From Dehalobacter sp. CP (GTDB taxonomy: Bacteria; Bacillota_B; Desulfitobacteriia; Desulfitobacteriales; Syntrophobotulaceae): a stretch of DNA of 26,570 nt. The position numbers and the translations under genes are program-made. Each line of letters starts with the position of its first letter. Positions within the stretch are counted from its first letter, which is position 1. Shown piece by piece: positions 1-7,855 of the stretch. The DNA is taken from the NCBI GenBank assembly GCA_009910795.1, contig VMEE01000100.1:1-26570 (forward strand), read 5' to 3'. The notes beneath the pieces were generated by a model. That model did not search any database. It was not told where the DNA came from and saw nothing but the letters and a program-made list of their open reading frames with translations.

Positions 1-308
1 AATCGGAAACAGGGAGGATTGCCGTAAAGGTGTCTTCAATCGTCCCCTACTTCATCGGCCTGTTTTTGGTCATGGCTTGCCTGAACAGTCTTGGACTTAT
101 ACCGACAAGCATTGCTTCACTGTTGAAGTCCATCAGCAAGTTTTGCATGGTTACAGCACTGGCGGCAATCGGTTTGAACACCAGTTTCAAGGAGATGAAA
201 CAGGAGGGAGCGGCTCCGATGTTGCACGGGTTCATCATCTCGCTCTTGGTGGTGCTTGTAGCCTTGCTGGCCATCCGCATGCAGCTTGCCACGGGTATGT
301 TTGCCTGA
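1..308 (+). CDS. YeiH-family (UPF0324, putative sulfate exporter) membrane protein, C-terminal part
   Basis: This is the last ~102 residues of a membrane protein whose start lies outside the window. The frame is already open at base 3 and stays open to the TGA at 306-308, so the in-frame GTG at 30 is probably internal. The visible part has a hydrophobic helix, a short loop with the motif LNSLGLIP, then SKFCMVTALAAIGLNT and a final helix (FIISLLVVLVALLAI). The run 'ALAAIGLNT' close to the C-terminus is typical of the YeiH/UPF0324 family of polytopic inner-membrane proteins, often annotated as sulfate exporters with little experimental support. The gene is convergent with the next one and only two bases separate the stop codons, with no room for a terminator between them. 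The family call is fairly secure and the substrate unknown. Confidence 0.8.
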   Translation, partial: SETGRIAVKVSSIVPYFIGLFLVMACLNSLGLIPTSIASLLKSISKFCMVTALAAIGLNTSFKEMKQEGAAPMLHGFIISLLVVLVALLAIRMQLATGMFA

Positions 309-310
309 TG

Positions 311-1264
311 TTACACACCCTCATAGGGGCTTTGGTGGAAAATTCGGCAGCGCTGCTCGATGGCATCGAGCACACCCATGGCTTCAACGGCAGAAATTTC
401 AAATACCTCTTCGGTGCCCGCCCCATTCCAAGAACGACATCGATGGCAGGCAAGCGTTCCCTCTCCAAGCCCTTCATGACCCGGCCAATCGATTCTCAGC
501 GCTGGATGGATGTGCTCTTTGAAGCTGCAATGGAGAAACACAGCCTTGCCATCCTCTCTCCATGGGCGCATCAGATACACCGATCCGGCATCGACATGGT
601 CCTTGGCGGTGAACGTGCACCGATCGAAGACCAGTCCGATGTCTTTTGCACAGGTCGAGGGTGCCGTTACATATCCTGCTTCACAACTGCTGATCTCACT
701 ATTCCTGAAGAGGGCATCACCGCCGCCGAAGATGAAATCCACTCCCCCTTGGATGAAGCATTGTTCGAAGAACGCAGCATTCTGCTTTCGCTTGGCAAAA
801 CATCTCGGTCCAAAAAAACCATTGGGTTCACGCTCCTTTTCGGGTAGCGGTGCGATAAAAAGGGTGTCCTGACTGCCGAACAGGCGGACCTGAAAGAGAT
901 GGGCGCGATCGACATCGAGGTACAAGGCGACAGCCTGCCCGGCTTCGCTTCCTTTTCCTGCCCTGTTTTCTATGGTGATATGTTCCAGTTTTAGGAACTC
1001 ACCACTGAAGAAGGCTGTATAGGTGCGGAAGGTACCGCGCTTGGGCAGCGCATCGATTCTCTGTTTTGCACCCTCGGAATTGGTAATAATTACATCACCG
1101 TTTCCTATGAGGTGTATGTTGTGCTTGTCACAAAAGAGCTTTTCGTGATACACGCCCTCCTCAATGATGATTCGGGCCTCCTGTGCATAGGGAACGGCAT
1201 CCAATGCTTCCTGGATGCTGCAGTAGTGCCCCTTTCCGGATTGGTCGACTGTCAATGTGTACAT
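311..1264 (-). CDS. Pectinesterase-like right-handed beta-helix protein, no signal peptide
   Basis: Pectin methylesterases remove methyl esters from polygalacturonate. Numbering from the ATG at 1264 (317 aa), all expected active-site elements are visible: Q110 (GQAVAL), Q132-D133 (SQDTL), D176 (VDFIFGG) and R233 in LMRPWR, where the usual LGRPW has Met instead of Gly. The N-terminus MYTLTVDQSGKGHY runs straight into the catalytic fold, so the protein appears cytoplasmic, which suggests action on imported oligogalacturonides. A TTG 18 bases upstream (1282) would add six residues. I prefer the ATG because neither start has a convincing ribosome site and a TATACT box lies just 5' of it (1273-1278). 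The protein is rich in His and Cys. Function is inferred from family. A role in pectin-oligomer use fits a polysaccharide-fermenting lifestyle, but no other pectin gene is in view. Confidence 0.82.
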   Translation of the reverse strand: MYTLTVDQSGKGHYCSIQEALDAVPYAQEARIIIEEGVYHEKLFCDKHNIHLIGNGDVIITNSEGAKQRIDALPKRGTFRTYTAFFSGEFLKLEHITIENRAGKGSEAGQAVALYLDVDRAHLFQVRLFGSQDTLFIAPLPEKEREPNGFFGPRCFAKRKQNAAFFEQCFIQGGVDFIFGGGDALFRNSEISSCEAGYVTAPSTCAKDIGLVFDRCTFTAKDHVDAGSVYLMRPWREDGKAVFLHCSFKEHIHPALRIDWPGHEGLGEGTLACHRCRSWNGAGTEEVFEISAVEAMGVLDAIEQRCRIFHQSPYEGV

Positions 1265-1335
1265 ATTGCCATAGTATATCAACTCTCATAAATACGACAG
1301 ATGGAAAGAGGAACTGTTTTATCATTGTCTGCTTC

Positions 1336-1364
1336 TTGTACCAAAAAAGAAGAGTTGCTATGCT
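1336..1364 (+). promoter_or_regulatory. Candidate promoter of the GNAT gene
   Basis: TTGTAC (1336-1341) and TATGCT (1359-1364) are 17 bases apart. Position +1 predicted from this -10 box is base 1371, the A of the ATG. The -10 match is only partial, so this is tentative. Confidence 0.3.
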
Positions 1365-1370
1365 TGCTGT

Positions 1371-1922
1371 ATGAAACGTGAAGCTTCCGAACACCGATTG
1401 AAACATGGAATGGTGGTAACCGTGCGCAACCTGGAACGCAAGGATGCATCCCTTGCCGTTGCCTATATGCAGACCATGTACGCCTCCTCCCATTTCCTTG
1501 CACGTGATGTCGAGGAGTGGACCATCACCGTCGAGGAGGAAGCCGAATGGCTGACCAAGGCAAACAACGATGACAAGCGCATCATCCTCGGTGCCTTATG
1601 CAACGGGCAGTTGGCAGGCTTATGTGACTTCTCCCCTGTTTCCACGTTGAGGCGCATGACTCATCGGGCCCAATGCGGCCTTTCCGTTGCACCGGAATTC
1701 CAACATAAGGGCATCGGTGAACTGCTGATGCGCATCCTTTTGGAAACTGCAAGGAACGCTGGCTACGAGCAGATGGAGCTGGAAGTGGTCTCTTCCAATA
1801 CCAAAGCAGTCAATCTGTACAAGAAGCTTATGTTTACCACATGCGGCACGATACAGCGGGGCATGAGATACAAGGACGGTACCTATGCAGACCTGGACAT
1901 CATGATGTGCAGGTTGGATTAG
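1371..1922 (+). CDS. GNAT-family N-acetyltransferase
   Basis: This 183-residue protein has the GNAT fold. Motif A, the acetyl-CoA pyrophosphate-binding loop, is QHKGIG at residues 111-116, following the strand CGLSVAP. It is followed by helix ELLMRILLETARNAG and the motif B strand MELEVVSSNTKAVNLYKKLMF (130s-150s), a typical end for GNATs acting on small molecules or protein N-termini. The acceptor cannot be told from sequence. The ATG at 1371 has no clear ribosome site. It lies exactly where transcription should begin from a TTGTAC-17-TATGCT promoter, so the mRNA may be leaderless. Met15 (1413) is an alternative start. The last 23 bases overlap the end of the convergent ArsC/Spx-like gene. 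Confidence 0.85.
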   Translation: MKREASEHRLKHGMVVTVRNLERKDASLAVAYMQTMYASSHFLARDVEEWTITVEEEAEWLTKANNDDKRIILGALCNGQLAGLCDFSPVSTLRRMTHRAQCGLSVAPEFQHKGIGELLMRILLETARNAGYEQMELEVVSSNTKAVNLYKKLMFTTCGTIQRGMRYKDGTYADLDIMMCRLD

Positions 1923-2271
1923 CTCCAAAGAAGGCATCCCATTCAGCTTCACGGAATCCGACGAGCACCCCTTTCTCACTGACGAGCAGAGGCCTCTTAA
2001 CCAGCATGCCGTCACTGCCGAGCAGGTCCAGGATCTGATCGTCATTCAGTTCTGGAATCTTGTCCTTGAGCTCGAGACTGCGGTAAAGTTGTCCGCTGGT
2101 ATTGAAGAATTTCCTGCTCTCCTTGCCGCTTTGGATGACTATCTTCTCAAGTTCTTCTTTGCTCGGTCGGTTTTCTTTGATGTTTCGATACGTATAGGAA
2201 ATACCCTTGCGTTCCAAATAGGCTGTTGCACGCTTGCAGGTGCTGCAGTTGGGATAACAAAAGATGGTCAC
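1900..2271 (-). CDS. ArsC/Spx-family thioredoxin-fold protein (YffB-like)
   Basis: The protein (123 aa) begins VTIFCYPNCSTCKRA, the classic N-terminus of the ArsC/Spx/YffB family. The CxxC pair is Cys9-Cys12, with a further Cys5. Later elements NIKENRPSKEEL, the GKESRKFFNTSG stretch and the C-terminal KRPLLVSEKGVLVGF are also family features. The GTG at 2271 is chosen because AGGAGG (2278-2283) lies six bases upstream. A longer open frame would begin at 2337 but lacks such a site and would add 22 unrelated residues. The family spans arsenate reductases, the Spx transcription regulator and proteins of unknown role. Without arsenic genes nearby I would not call it an arsenate reductase. The 3' end overlaps the GNAT gene by 23 bases in convergent orientation. 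Confidence 0.85.
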   Translation of the reverse strand: MTIFCYPNCSTCKRATAYLERKGISYTYRNIKENRPSKEELEKIVIQSGKESRKFFNTSGQLYRSLELKDKIPELNDDQILDLLGSDGMLVKRPLLVSEKGVLVGFREAEWDAFFGANPTCTS

Positions 2272-2290
2272 TTGCGTCCTCCTGCCTGCA

Positions 2291-2319
2291 ATGGTAGCAG
2301 ACTGAATGCCATCCTGCAA
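2291..2319 (-). promoter_or_regulatory. Candidate promoter of the ArsC/Spx-like gene
   Basis: On the minus strand TTGCAG (2319-2314) and TACCAT (2296-2291) are separated by 17 bases. Transcription would start near 2284, just ahead of the AGGAGG site. The match to consensus is moderate. Confidence 0.3.
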
Positions 2320-2506
2320 TTGGACAAAATTGTGCATTCCCCTAGACCAAAGAGAAAAAAGTTGCTATATACAATATGTTTCCGGTAAAAGGGTTTTCTC
2401 AATCTGCCCTCTATAGGGTGGTCGAGCTTTTCTGGTTGTAGTATACTGCCAAGGTAGCTTGATTGTACAAGGAAACAAAGAAAGGGCTTTGCCTGAGGAT
2501 ATACAT

Positions 2507-2522
2507 GGTCCGAAATCGGACC
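2507..2522 (+). promoter_or_regulatory. Hairpin in the trigger-factor leader, next to the ribosome site
   Basis: GGTCCGA-AA-TCGGACC is a perfect inverted repeat (best drawn as 6 bp with an AAAT tetraloop). It ends one base before the AAAGGA ribosome site (2524-2529) of tig. It could affect translation initiation. No known riboregulator is recognised. Confidence 0.4.
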
Positions 2523-2539
2523 GAAAGGATGAACATAGG

Positions 2540-3889
2540 ATGATCGCTGATAAGAGTATCAAAGAATTGGAGAACTCCTCCGTCGCACTGACGGTCACCG
2601 TGACCGCTCCCACCATCGAGAATGATTACAAGGCTGCACTGCAGAAGTATGCCTCCACCATCCAACTCAAGGGTTTCCGCAAAGGCAAGGCCCCTGTTTC
2701 TGTGCTGGAAGGCAAATTCGGCAAGGCTATCCGCGAGGAAAGCACCTTCAACACCATCGAGGCCGCCCTTAAGGAGGCTCTGGAGGGAGTTGAGGACAAG
2801 TACAAGCCCCTCTCTTTCAGCACTCCCGAGTTGCAGGACGAAGAGTCCCTGCTCCCCTTCAAGGCCGATACCGATGTGACCTTTACCGTCAAATACGATG
2901 TATTGCCCACATTCGAGCTTCCCACCTACAAGGGTCTGAATGTGTCTTATCCGAAGGTACGGGTGACCGATGAGGCTGTAAATGCCGAAATCGACAAGCT
3001 TCGCGACCAGAACGCCATGGTCATCGACAAGCAGGATGCGGCAGCGATGGGTGACATCGTCACCGTTGACTACGTCGAGCTTGACGAACAGAACAATGAG
3101 GTTGCAGGAACCGAGCGCAAGGAATTCGTATTCACCCTCGGCAGCACCTACAACTTCTATCAGATCGACAGCGACCTGGTCGGCATGAAGGCCGGTGAAG
3201 AGAAGACTTTCTCCAAGACCTATGCCGAGGACTCCACCGTGGAAGGCTATGCAGGTAAAACCATCACCCTCAAGGTAGCTGTCTCAGCTGTGAAATTCCG
3301 TGATGTGCCGGCTCTCGACGACGAATTCGCCCAGGATGTGAAGGAAGAGTACAAGACCGTTGCCGACCTGACCAAGGCTACCCGCGAAAAGCTTGAGAAG
3401 GCTCTTGAGGCAAAGCTTGAGCAGGAGAAGCTCAATGCGCTGAGCGAAGAGCTGCTCAAGGGAACCACCATCGCAGTTCCTGCCAGCATGATTGATCTGG
3501 AGATCGAGCAGAGCTGGAACCGTTATGTAAAGCAGACCGGCCTCAGTGAAGAGCAGATTCTTCAGTTCCTCCAGTTCCAACAGAAAACCAAGGAAGACAT
3601 CACCGCTCCTTGGAGGGAAGCTGCAGAGAAGAGCCTGCGCATTCAGCTGATCATGGACAAGATCAAGGATACCGAGAAGTTCGCCGTGGACGAGGAAGAA
3701 CTGAACAAGACGCTCGAAGAGCAGCTGAAGGACGTTACCGACCCCGCGCAGCGTGACTACTACAAGGTCATGATCGAGGACGACATGCGATTCCAGAAGA
3801 TTGCTCCGTTCCTCCAGGAAAACAACACCTTCGTTGAAGGTGAAGAGGTTGCCTACGAGACCTTCATGAGTCAGACCTACGGTGCGTAA
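2540..3889 (+). CDS. tig: Trigger factor, ribosome-associated chaperone and prolyl isomerase
   Basis: Trigger factor binds the ribosome exit tunnel and shields nascent chains. The 449-residue product has the three expected parts. The N-terminal ribosome-binding domain carries the signature GFRKGKAP at residues 45-52. An FKBP-type PPIase domain covers about 150-245 (GDIVTVDYVELD, FTLGS, GMKAGEEKTF). A long acidic, helical C-terminal chaperone domain follows. The ATG at 2540 is chosen because the protein then begins MIADKSIKELENSSV, as in the family, with AAAGGA ten bases upstream. A TTG-started extension from 2459 would add 27 residues unlike any trigger factor. The tig-clpP-clpX order is the widely conserved bacterial arrangement. 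Codon use is that of a highly expressed gene. Confidence 0.97.
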   Translation: MIADKSIKELENSSVALTVTVTAPTIENDYKAALQKYASTIQLKGFRKGKAPVSVLEGKFGKAIREESTFNTIEAALKEALEGVEDKYKPLSFSTPELQDEESLLPFKADTDVTFTVKYDVLPTFELPTYKGLNVSYPKVRVTDEAVNAEIDKLRDQNAMVIDKQDAAAMGDIVTVDYVELDEQNNEVAGTERKEFVFTLGSTYNFYQIDSDLVGMKAGEEKTFSKTYAEDSTVEGYAGKTITLKVAVSAVKFRDVPALDDEFAQDVKEEYKTVADLTKATREKLEKALEAKLEQEKLNALSEELLKGTTIAVPASMIDLEIEQSWNRYVKQTGLSEEQILQFLQFQQKTKEDITAPWREAAEKSLRIQLIMDKIKDTEKFAVDEEELNKTLEEQLKDVTDPAQRDYYKVMIEDDMRFQKIAPFLQENNTFVEGEEVAYETFMSQTYGA

Positions 3890-3916
3890 GAACGCATCAG
3901 ACAGTGTTTTACGTTG

Positions 3917-3951
3917 TGAAAAGGCGGGTCCACACAGGTTCCGCCTTTTCA
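3917..3951 (+). terminator. Hairpin between tig and clpP
   Basis: An 11-bp perfect stem (3917-3927 with 3941-3951, core AAAAGGCGG/CCGCCTTTT) encloses a 13-base loop. No long T-run follows on the plus strand beyond the TTTT inside the stem. It is probably an attenuating terminator or processing site setting tig and clpPX levels apart, not a full stop. Confidence 0.55.
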
Positions 3952-3979
3952 ATCCCAGGAGAGAAAGGGGGCTTTTGCC

Positions 3980-4588
3980 ATGAATATCCATCCTTTTAGG
4001 ATGCAATCCACCATACCGATGGTCGTCGAGCAGTCAGGAGTCGGCGAACGTGCCTACGATATTTTCAGCCGTCTGCTCAAGGATCGCATTATTTTCCTTG
4101 ATGGCGAGATCCACGATGCAAATGCGGACCTTGTGGTAGCACAGATGCTTTTCCTTGATTCCGAAGACTCCTCCAAAGATATCAGCCTGTATATAAACAG
4201 CCCCGGCGGATCAGTCACCGCCGGTCTTGCTATTTACGACACCATGCAGTATCTGCACAGCAATGTGCAGACCATCTGCATGGGACAAGCCGCCAGTATG
4301 GCGGCACTGCTGCTTGCCAGCGGTTCTGAGGGAAAGCGCTTCATGCTTCCCTCGGCACGCGTCATGATCCACCAGCCGTGGGGGGGTGTCGAGGGGCAAT
4401 CCTCCGACATTTCGATCCATGCCAGGGAGATCAGCAGATTGAAGAAACTTACCATCGATATCATCGCCCGTCATACCCACAAGAGTTTTGAGCAGGTGTC
4501 CAAGGATGTCGAACGGGATTTCTTCCTTTCAAGCGATGATGCGGTTGCTTATGGTATTGTCGACAGCGTCATGAGAAGGAGTAACTAA
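3980..4588 (+). CDS. clpP: ATP-dependent Clp protease proteolytic subunit
   Basis: ClpP forms the tetradecameric serine protease barrel that degrades proteins fed in by ClpX. The 202-residue sequence has the full catalytic triad: Ser106 in GQAASMAA, His131 in MIHQP and Asp180 in VERDFF. Each is offset by nine from the mature E. coli numbering (97, 122, 171). The glycine-rich stretch [17 protein letters not shown] (74-90) that builds the oxyanion region is intact. The N-terminus [15 protein letters not shown] supplies a short propeptide and the IPMVVEQ axial-pore segment. A GGGGG-containing ribosome site precedes the ATG. The stop overlaps the clpX start as TAATG, indicating translational coupling. 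No defect is seen. Confidence 0.98.
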   Translation: MNIHPFRMQSTIPMVVEQSGVGERAYDIFSRLLKDRIIFLDGEIHDANADLVVAQMLFLDSEDSSKDISLYINSPGGSVTAGLAIYDTMQYLHSNVQTICMGQAASMAALLLASGSEGKRFMLPSARVMIHQPWGGVEGQSSDISIHAREISRLKKLTIDIIARHTHKSFEQVSKDVERDFFLSSDDAVAYGIVDSVMRRSN

Positions 4589-5817
4589 TGGCACGAAACG
4601 CGAAAGTCTGTTCTTTCTGCGGCAAAGGCCAGGAAGAAGTAAAAAGGCTCATCAACGGCCCGGGTGTTGCCATTTGCGATGAGTGCATCAAGGTATGCAA
4701 CGATATGCTTGCAGGTGATCCTACGTTCCAGGAGGACGCGGTGGGACTTCCCGACCGTATCCCCACTCCGCAGGAATTGAAGGAGTACATGGATGAGTAT
4801 GTCATCGGCCAGAACGACGCAAAGCGCGTGCTCGCAGTTGCCGTATACAACCACTACAAGCGGGTCAAGTTCCAAAAGCAAATCGCAGAACAGGGAGTGG
4901 AGCTGGATAAGTCCAACATCCTGATGGTAGGTCCCACCGGTACCGGCAAGACACTGCTTGCATCCACCCTTGCCAAGAAGCTGCAGGTCCCCTTCGCCAT
5001 CGCTGATGCAACCACCCTTACCGAGGCTGGCTATGTCGGTGAAGACGTTGAGAACATCCTGCTCAAACTCATCCAGAACGCCAACGACAACATCAAGGCG
5101 GCTGAGTACGGAATCATCTTCATCGATGAGATCGACAAGATTGCCAAGAAGGGTGAGAACCCTTCGATCACACGCGATGTCAGTGGTGAGGGTGTTCAGC
5201 AGGCTCTTTTGAAAATCATCGAAGGAACCGATGCATCCGTACCTCCCCAAGGGGGACGAAAGCATCCGAACCAGGAGATGCTGAAGATCAATACCCGCAA
5301 CATTCTCTTCATCTGCGGCGGTGCGTTCGTTGGTCTGGACAAGGTCATCGAGAAGCGTGTCTCCAGCCATGCCATGGGATTCGGCGCGACTATCGTTAAT
5401 GCCCAGGAGAAGGACCTGCACGCCCTGTACAGCAAGATGATGCCGGACGACTTGATCAAGTTCGGCCTGATTCCCGAGTTCATCGGCAGGCTTCCCATCC
5501 ACGTCGCCCTTGACAATCTCTCCAAGAAGGACTTGATGAGAATCATCGTCGAACCGAAAAATTCCATCATTCGCCAGTACGAGGCGGCTTTCCGTCTCGA
5601 CGGTATCGAGTTCATCTTCAAGAGTGAAGCGATAGAAGCGGTTGCAGAGAAGGCGTTCGAACAAAAGACGGGCGCCAGAGGCTTGCGTTCCATCGTTGAG
5701 AACATCATGATGGGTATCATGTACGATATTCCTTCCATCCAACAGGTGAAACAAGTAATCGTAGGGCGGGAGTGTGTGCTCGAAGGCAAACAACCCGAGG
5801 TCATTCGTGGAGCGTGA
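4588..5817 (+). CDS. clpX: ATP-dependent Clp protease ATP-binding subunit ClpX
   Basis: ClpX is the AAA+ unfoldase partner of ClpP. The 409-residue protein begins with the zinc-binding domain: Cys8, Cys11, Cys30 and Cys33 in a C-x2-C...C-x2-C arrangement. Walker A is GPTGTGKT (115-122), the pore loop GYVG is at 148-151, Walker B is IIFIDEID (176-183), the RKH entrance loop is at 224-226, and the sensor-2 motif GARGLR is at 362-367. The ClpP-docking loop, usually IGF, is MGF at 263-265. That change is conservative and seen in a surface contact, so docking on this ClpP is expected. The start overlaps the clpP stop by one base (TAATG). The next gene begins one base after its stop. Confidence 0.98.
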   Translation: MARNAKVCSFCGKGQEEVKRLINGPGVAICDECIKVCNDMLAGDPTFQEDAVGLPDRIPTPQELKEYMDEYVIGQNDAKRVLAVAVYNHYKRVKFQKQIAEQGVELDKSNILMVGPTGTGKTLLASTLAKKLQVPFAIADATTLTEAGYVGEDVENILLKLIQNANDNIKAAEYGIIFIDEIDKIAKKGENPSITRDVSGEGVQQALLKIIEGTDASVPPQGGRKHPNQEMLKINTRNILFICGGAFVGLDKVIEKRVSSHAMGFGATIVNAQEKDLHALYSKMMPDDLIKFGLIPEFIGRLPIHVALDNLSKKDLMRIIVEPKNSIIRQYEAAFRLDGIEFIFKSEAIEAVAEKAFEQKTGARGLRSIVENIMMGIMYDIPSIQQVKQVIVGRECVLEGKQPEVIRGA

Positions 5818-5818
5818 T

Positions 5819-6805
5819 ATGTTTAGTTACCCCCCATTCGACGAACAGATTCTTGATCTGTTGAGAAGTCGGGACGAGTTCATCGTTTTAGGACACGTAA
5901 GCCCTGATGGGGATTGCCTTTCCAGTCAGATGGCCGCAGGATCGCTCTTGCTCAAAATGGGCAAGACGGTCCACTTGGCCAACGCCGGCCCGTTCGACCG
6001 TTCTGAAATTTCCCATTTACGAGCAGATTTTCTTTCCCATATCGACAAGGAGCTCTACGACCGCGATCCCATTGTTGTCGTGGTCGATTGCTCCTCGCCC
6101 GAGAGACTTGGCCATTTGGCCCAGGAGATCGAAGGGCTGACCACCATAGTTCTGGACCACCACAGCAGTGGAGAACAATTCGGAACCCATCGCTACATCG
6201 TACCTCGTTCAGTTTCCACCACACTCATCATCATGCAGCTGTACAAGGCCCTTGAAGTGGAAATCTCCCAGGAGATCGCCGAGCATCTGTTCTTCGGTTT
6301 CGCCACCGACTCAGGGTTTTTCCGCTTCATCAACGCATATCGCGGCGAGACGTTGCGCCTCGCCGCTGAGCTTGTAGACCTCGGGGTATCCCCCAATACC
6401 ATGGCTGACCGCATGACCGGCGGTAAAAGCCTTGGCTATGTAAAGTACCTGGGCAAGCTTATCGACCGGAGCGAAAGCCTCTATGACGGCAGGCTTATGT
6501 TCTCCTCCTCCTGCCTCAAGGACCGGGACACCTATATCACCTCCGACAAACCCAGCGATTCGCTCTATGCAATGTTGCTTTCGGTTAAGAATGTTGAGGT
6601 GGTACTTTTCTTCAAGGAACTCGAAGGCGGTGCAACCGAGGTGGGGTTCCGTTCTTCCCATCAAAGCAGTGTCGATGTCGGAGCCTTGGCAGAACGGTTC
6701 GGCGGCGGTGGACACAAGAAAGCCGCAGGAGCCACCATCAATGAAAAGATCGAGGTGGTGCGTCAGAAACTGATCGATGCTGTGGGGGAACTGCTGAACA
6801 GCTGA
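5819..6805 (+). CDS. DHH-family phosphoesterase (NrnA-like oligoribonuclease / pAp phosphatase)
   Basis: NrnA-type enzymes degrade very short RNAs and dephosphorylate 3'-phosphoadenosine 5'-phosphate. In the 328-residue product the metal-binding residues are visible: GHVSPDGD with Asp30 and Asp32, Asp90 in VVVVDCSS, the signature DHH at 113-115, and Asp164 in FATDSGFF. The C-terminal DHHA1 substrate-binding loop is GGGGHKKAAG at 295-304. The ATG at 5819 is preferred to an upstream in-frame ATG at 5774 because the latter lies inside clpX. A GGAG site spans the clpX stop. The gene is probably co-transcribed with clpX. Length and motif order fit NrnA well. Which of the two activities dominates cannot be told. 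Confidence 0.88.
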   Translation: MFSYPPFDEQILDLLRSRDEFIVLGHVSPDGDCLSSQMAAGSLLLKMGKTVHLANAGPFDRSEISHLRADFLSHIDKELYDRDPIVVVVDCSSPERLGHLAQEIEGLTTIVLDHHSSGEQFGTHRYIVPRSVSTTLIIMQLYKALEVEISQEIAEHLFFGFATDSGFFRFINAYRGETLRLAAELVDLGVSPNTMADRMTGGKSLGYVKYLGKLIDRSESLYDGRLMFSSSCLKDRDTYITSDKPSDSLYAMLLSVKNVEVVLFFKELEGGATEVGFRSSHQSSVDVGALAERFGGGGHKKAAGATINEKIEVVRQKLIDAVGELLNS

Positions 6806-6856
6806 CTTGGCATACACATTGCATACATAGGTGATACAACACCGAAGGAGTATGCG

Positions 6857-7855
6857 ATGTATCTGTTACCTCTCTCCGAGAGCGCTTCACTTCAACTGAC
6901 CAAGTCAGTAATTAGCTACCAAAAGCAACATGACGACCAAGTGCTCTATCAATCACTGCACGAACAAACCCAACAATTGATGTATGAGCTCCCATCCTTT
7001 CTGCACCTCATTGACGAGGAGGACTGTTGCGAGTTCCTGTTCTTCTGCTACGACGCCATTCCGTATTATCTGAACACCTATCGGGAAGGTCGACTATCCT
7101 ATATAGGGTATCTGAGTCAGGTCGTACGTAAGCGTAGTCGGTACTTCATCGCCCAAAAGCAGATACAAAGAAAGAAAGAGCTTTTAGTCGCCGAAAGTGA
7201 TTTCTATCATCAGCAGGCAAACCCGTTGCCTGAGGAAACCTTGGAACATGCCATGTACTGCAGGTTTTCGTCAGTGGTGCAACAAGACATCAAGACTCTC
7301 CCCGCCCTTTTCAAGGAATTGCTTGAGCATAGGAGCCAGCCATCGATTGTAAACGATGGAAAGTTGTTGGAATTGCAAGGCTTACTTCGGCACCAGGTGA
7401 ATCGAAAGCGATTTCTGATCATGCTCACCCTCTCTCCGCACATGGCCGGGCACTATCTTCTGGAGGACTTGGCAGCACTTTTGGAAGTGAATACAACCCT
7501 GCTGGCCGAGTATCTGAATACAGCCGATATCGTTCTTGCACAAAAGAGGGCATGCAAGGAAGAGTTCGAAACAATCAGTCATCGGCACTTCAGAAGGTTG
7601 CTGGAAATTGAAGCAGAACTCCTTCGCGAAGAGGATGAGACGAAGAGGCTGAAACTAGAGCAGCTTCGTATCTGGACCCAGCGTGTGTATAAAACCAAGA
7701 TCAATCAGATTCGTGCAATGGAACTCAACCTAAGTCACAGTGAATTGGGTGCCCTGCTTGGCATACCCAAAGGCACCATCGACAGTTCTGTACATTATAT
7801 GAAGCGCCTGCTCTCTCAGTATATGGACGAACAAGAGGACAATGAGTATCTTTAG
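6857..7855 (+). CDS. Unknown protein with sigma-factor-like organisation
   Basis: I do not recognise a named family for this 332-residue protein. Residues 52-100 (DEEDCCEFLFFCYDAIPYYL... SYIGYLSQVVRKRSR) resemble sigma region 2: an acidic start, an aromatic core, then a basic helix after a 'Y-x-GYL' turn. Residues 293-316 (SHSELGALLGIPKGTIDSSVHYMKRLL) form a good helix-turn-helix of the region-4 kind, with the IPKGTI turn and a trailing basic helix. A charged helical segment (235-290) lies before it. A second HTH-like stretch may exist at 201-227. AAGGAG six bases before the ATG supports the start. It overlaps the rdgB start by 14 bases, so it leads a run with rdgB and pepF. It could be a divergent sigma factor, an RNA-polymerase-binding regulator or a plain DNA-binding protein. 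Confidence 0.7.
   Translation: MYLLPLSESASLQLTKSVISYQKQHDDQVLYQSLHEQTQQLMYELPSFLHLIDEEDCCEFLFFCYDAIPYYLNTYREGRLSYIGYLSQVVRKRSRYFIAQKQIQRKKELLVAESDFYHQQANPLPEETLEHAMYCRFSSVVQQDIKTLPALFKELLEHRSQPSIVNDGKLLELQGLLRHQVNRKRFLIMLTLSPHMAGHYLLEDLAALLEVNTTLLAEYLNTADIVLAQKRACKEEFETISHRHFRRLLEIEAELLREEDETKRLKLEQLRIWTQRVYKTKINQIRAMELNLSHSELGALLGIPKGTIDSSVHYMKRLLSQYMDEQEDNEYL

Noticed and set aside
77..847. Long open frame (256 aa) on the plus strand over the pectinesterase-like gene
   Set aside because: It is antisense to a gene with clear catalytic motifs, has no recognisable domain and no ribosome site.
1900..2271. Calling this gene arsenate reductase (arsC)
   Set aside because: The thioredoxin-like fold and CxxC also fit Spx and YffB; there is no arsenic resistance gene beside it, and the ArsP-like permease 16 kb away lacks the arsenic-type cysteines.
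3284..4006. Minus-strand frame (240 aa) over the end of tig
   Set aside because: It mirrors a well-conserved chaperone gene and crosses its terminator hairpin; the product resembles no family.
4585..5793. Minus-strand frame (402 aa) opposite clpX
   Set aside because: It covers nearly all of clpX in antisense; its openness follows from codon use on the real strand.
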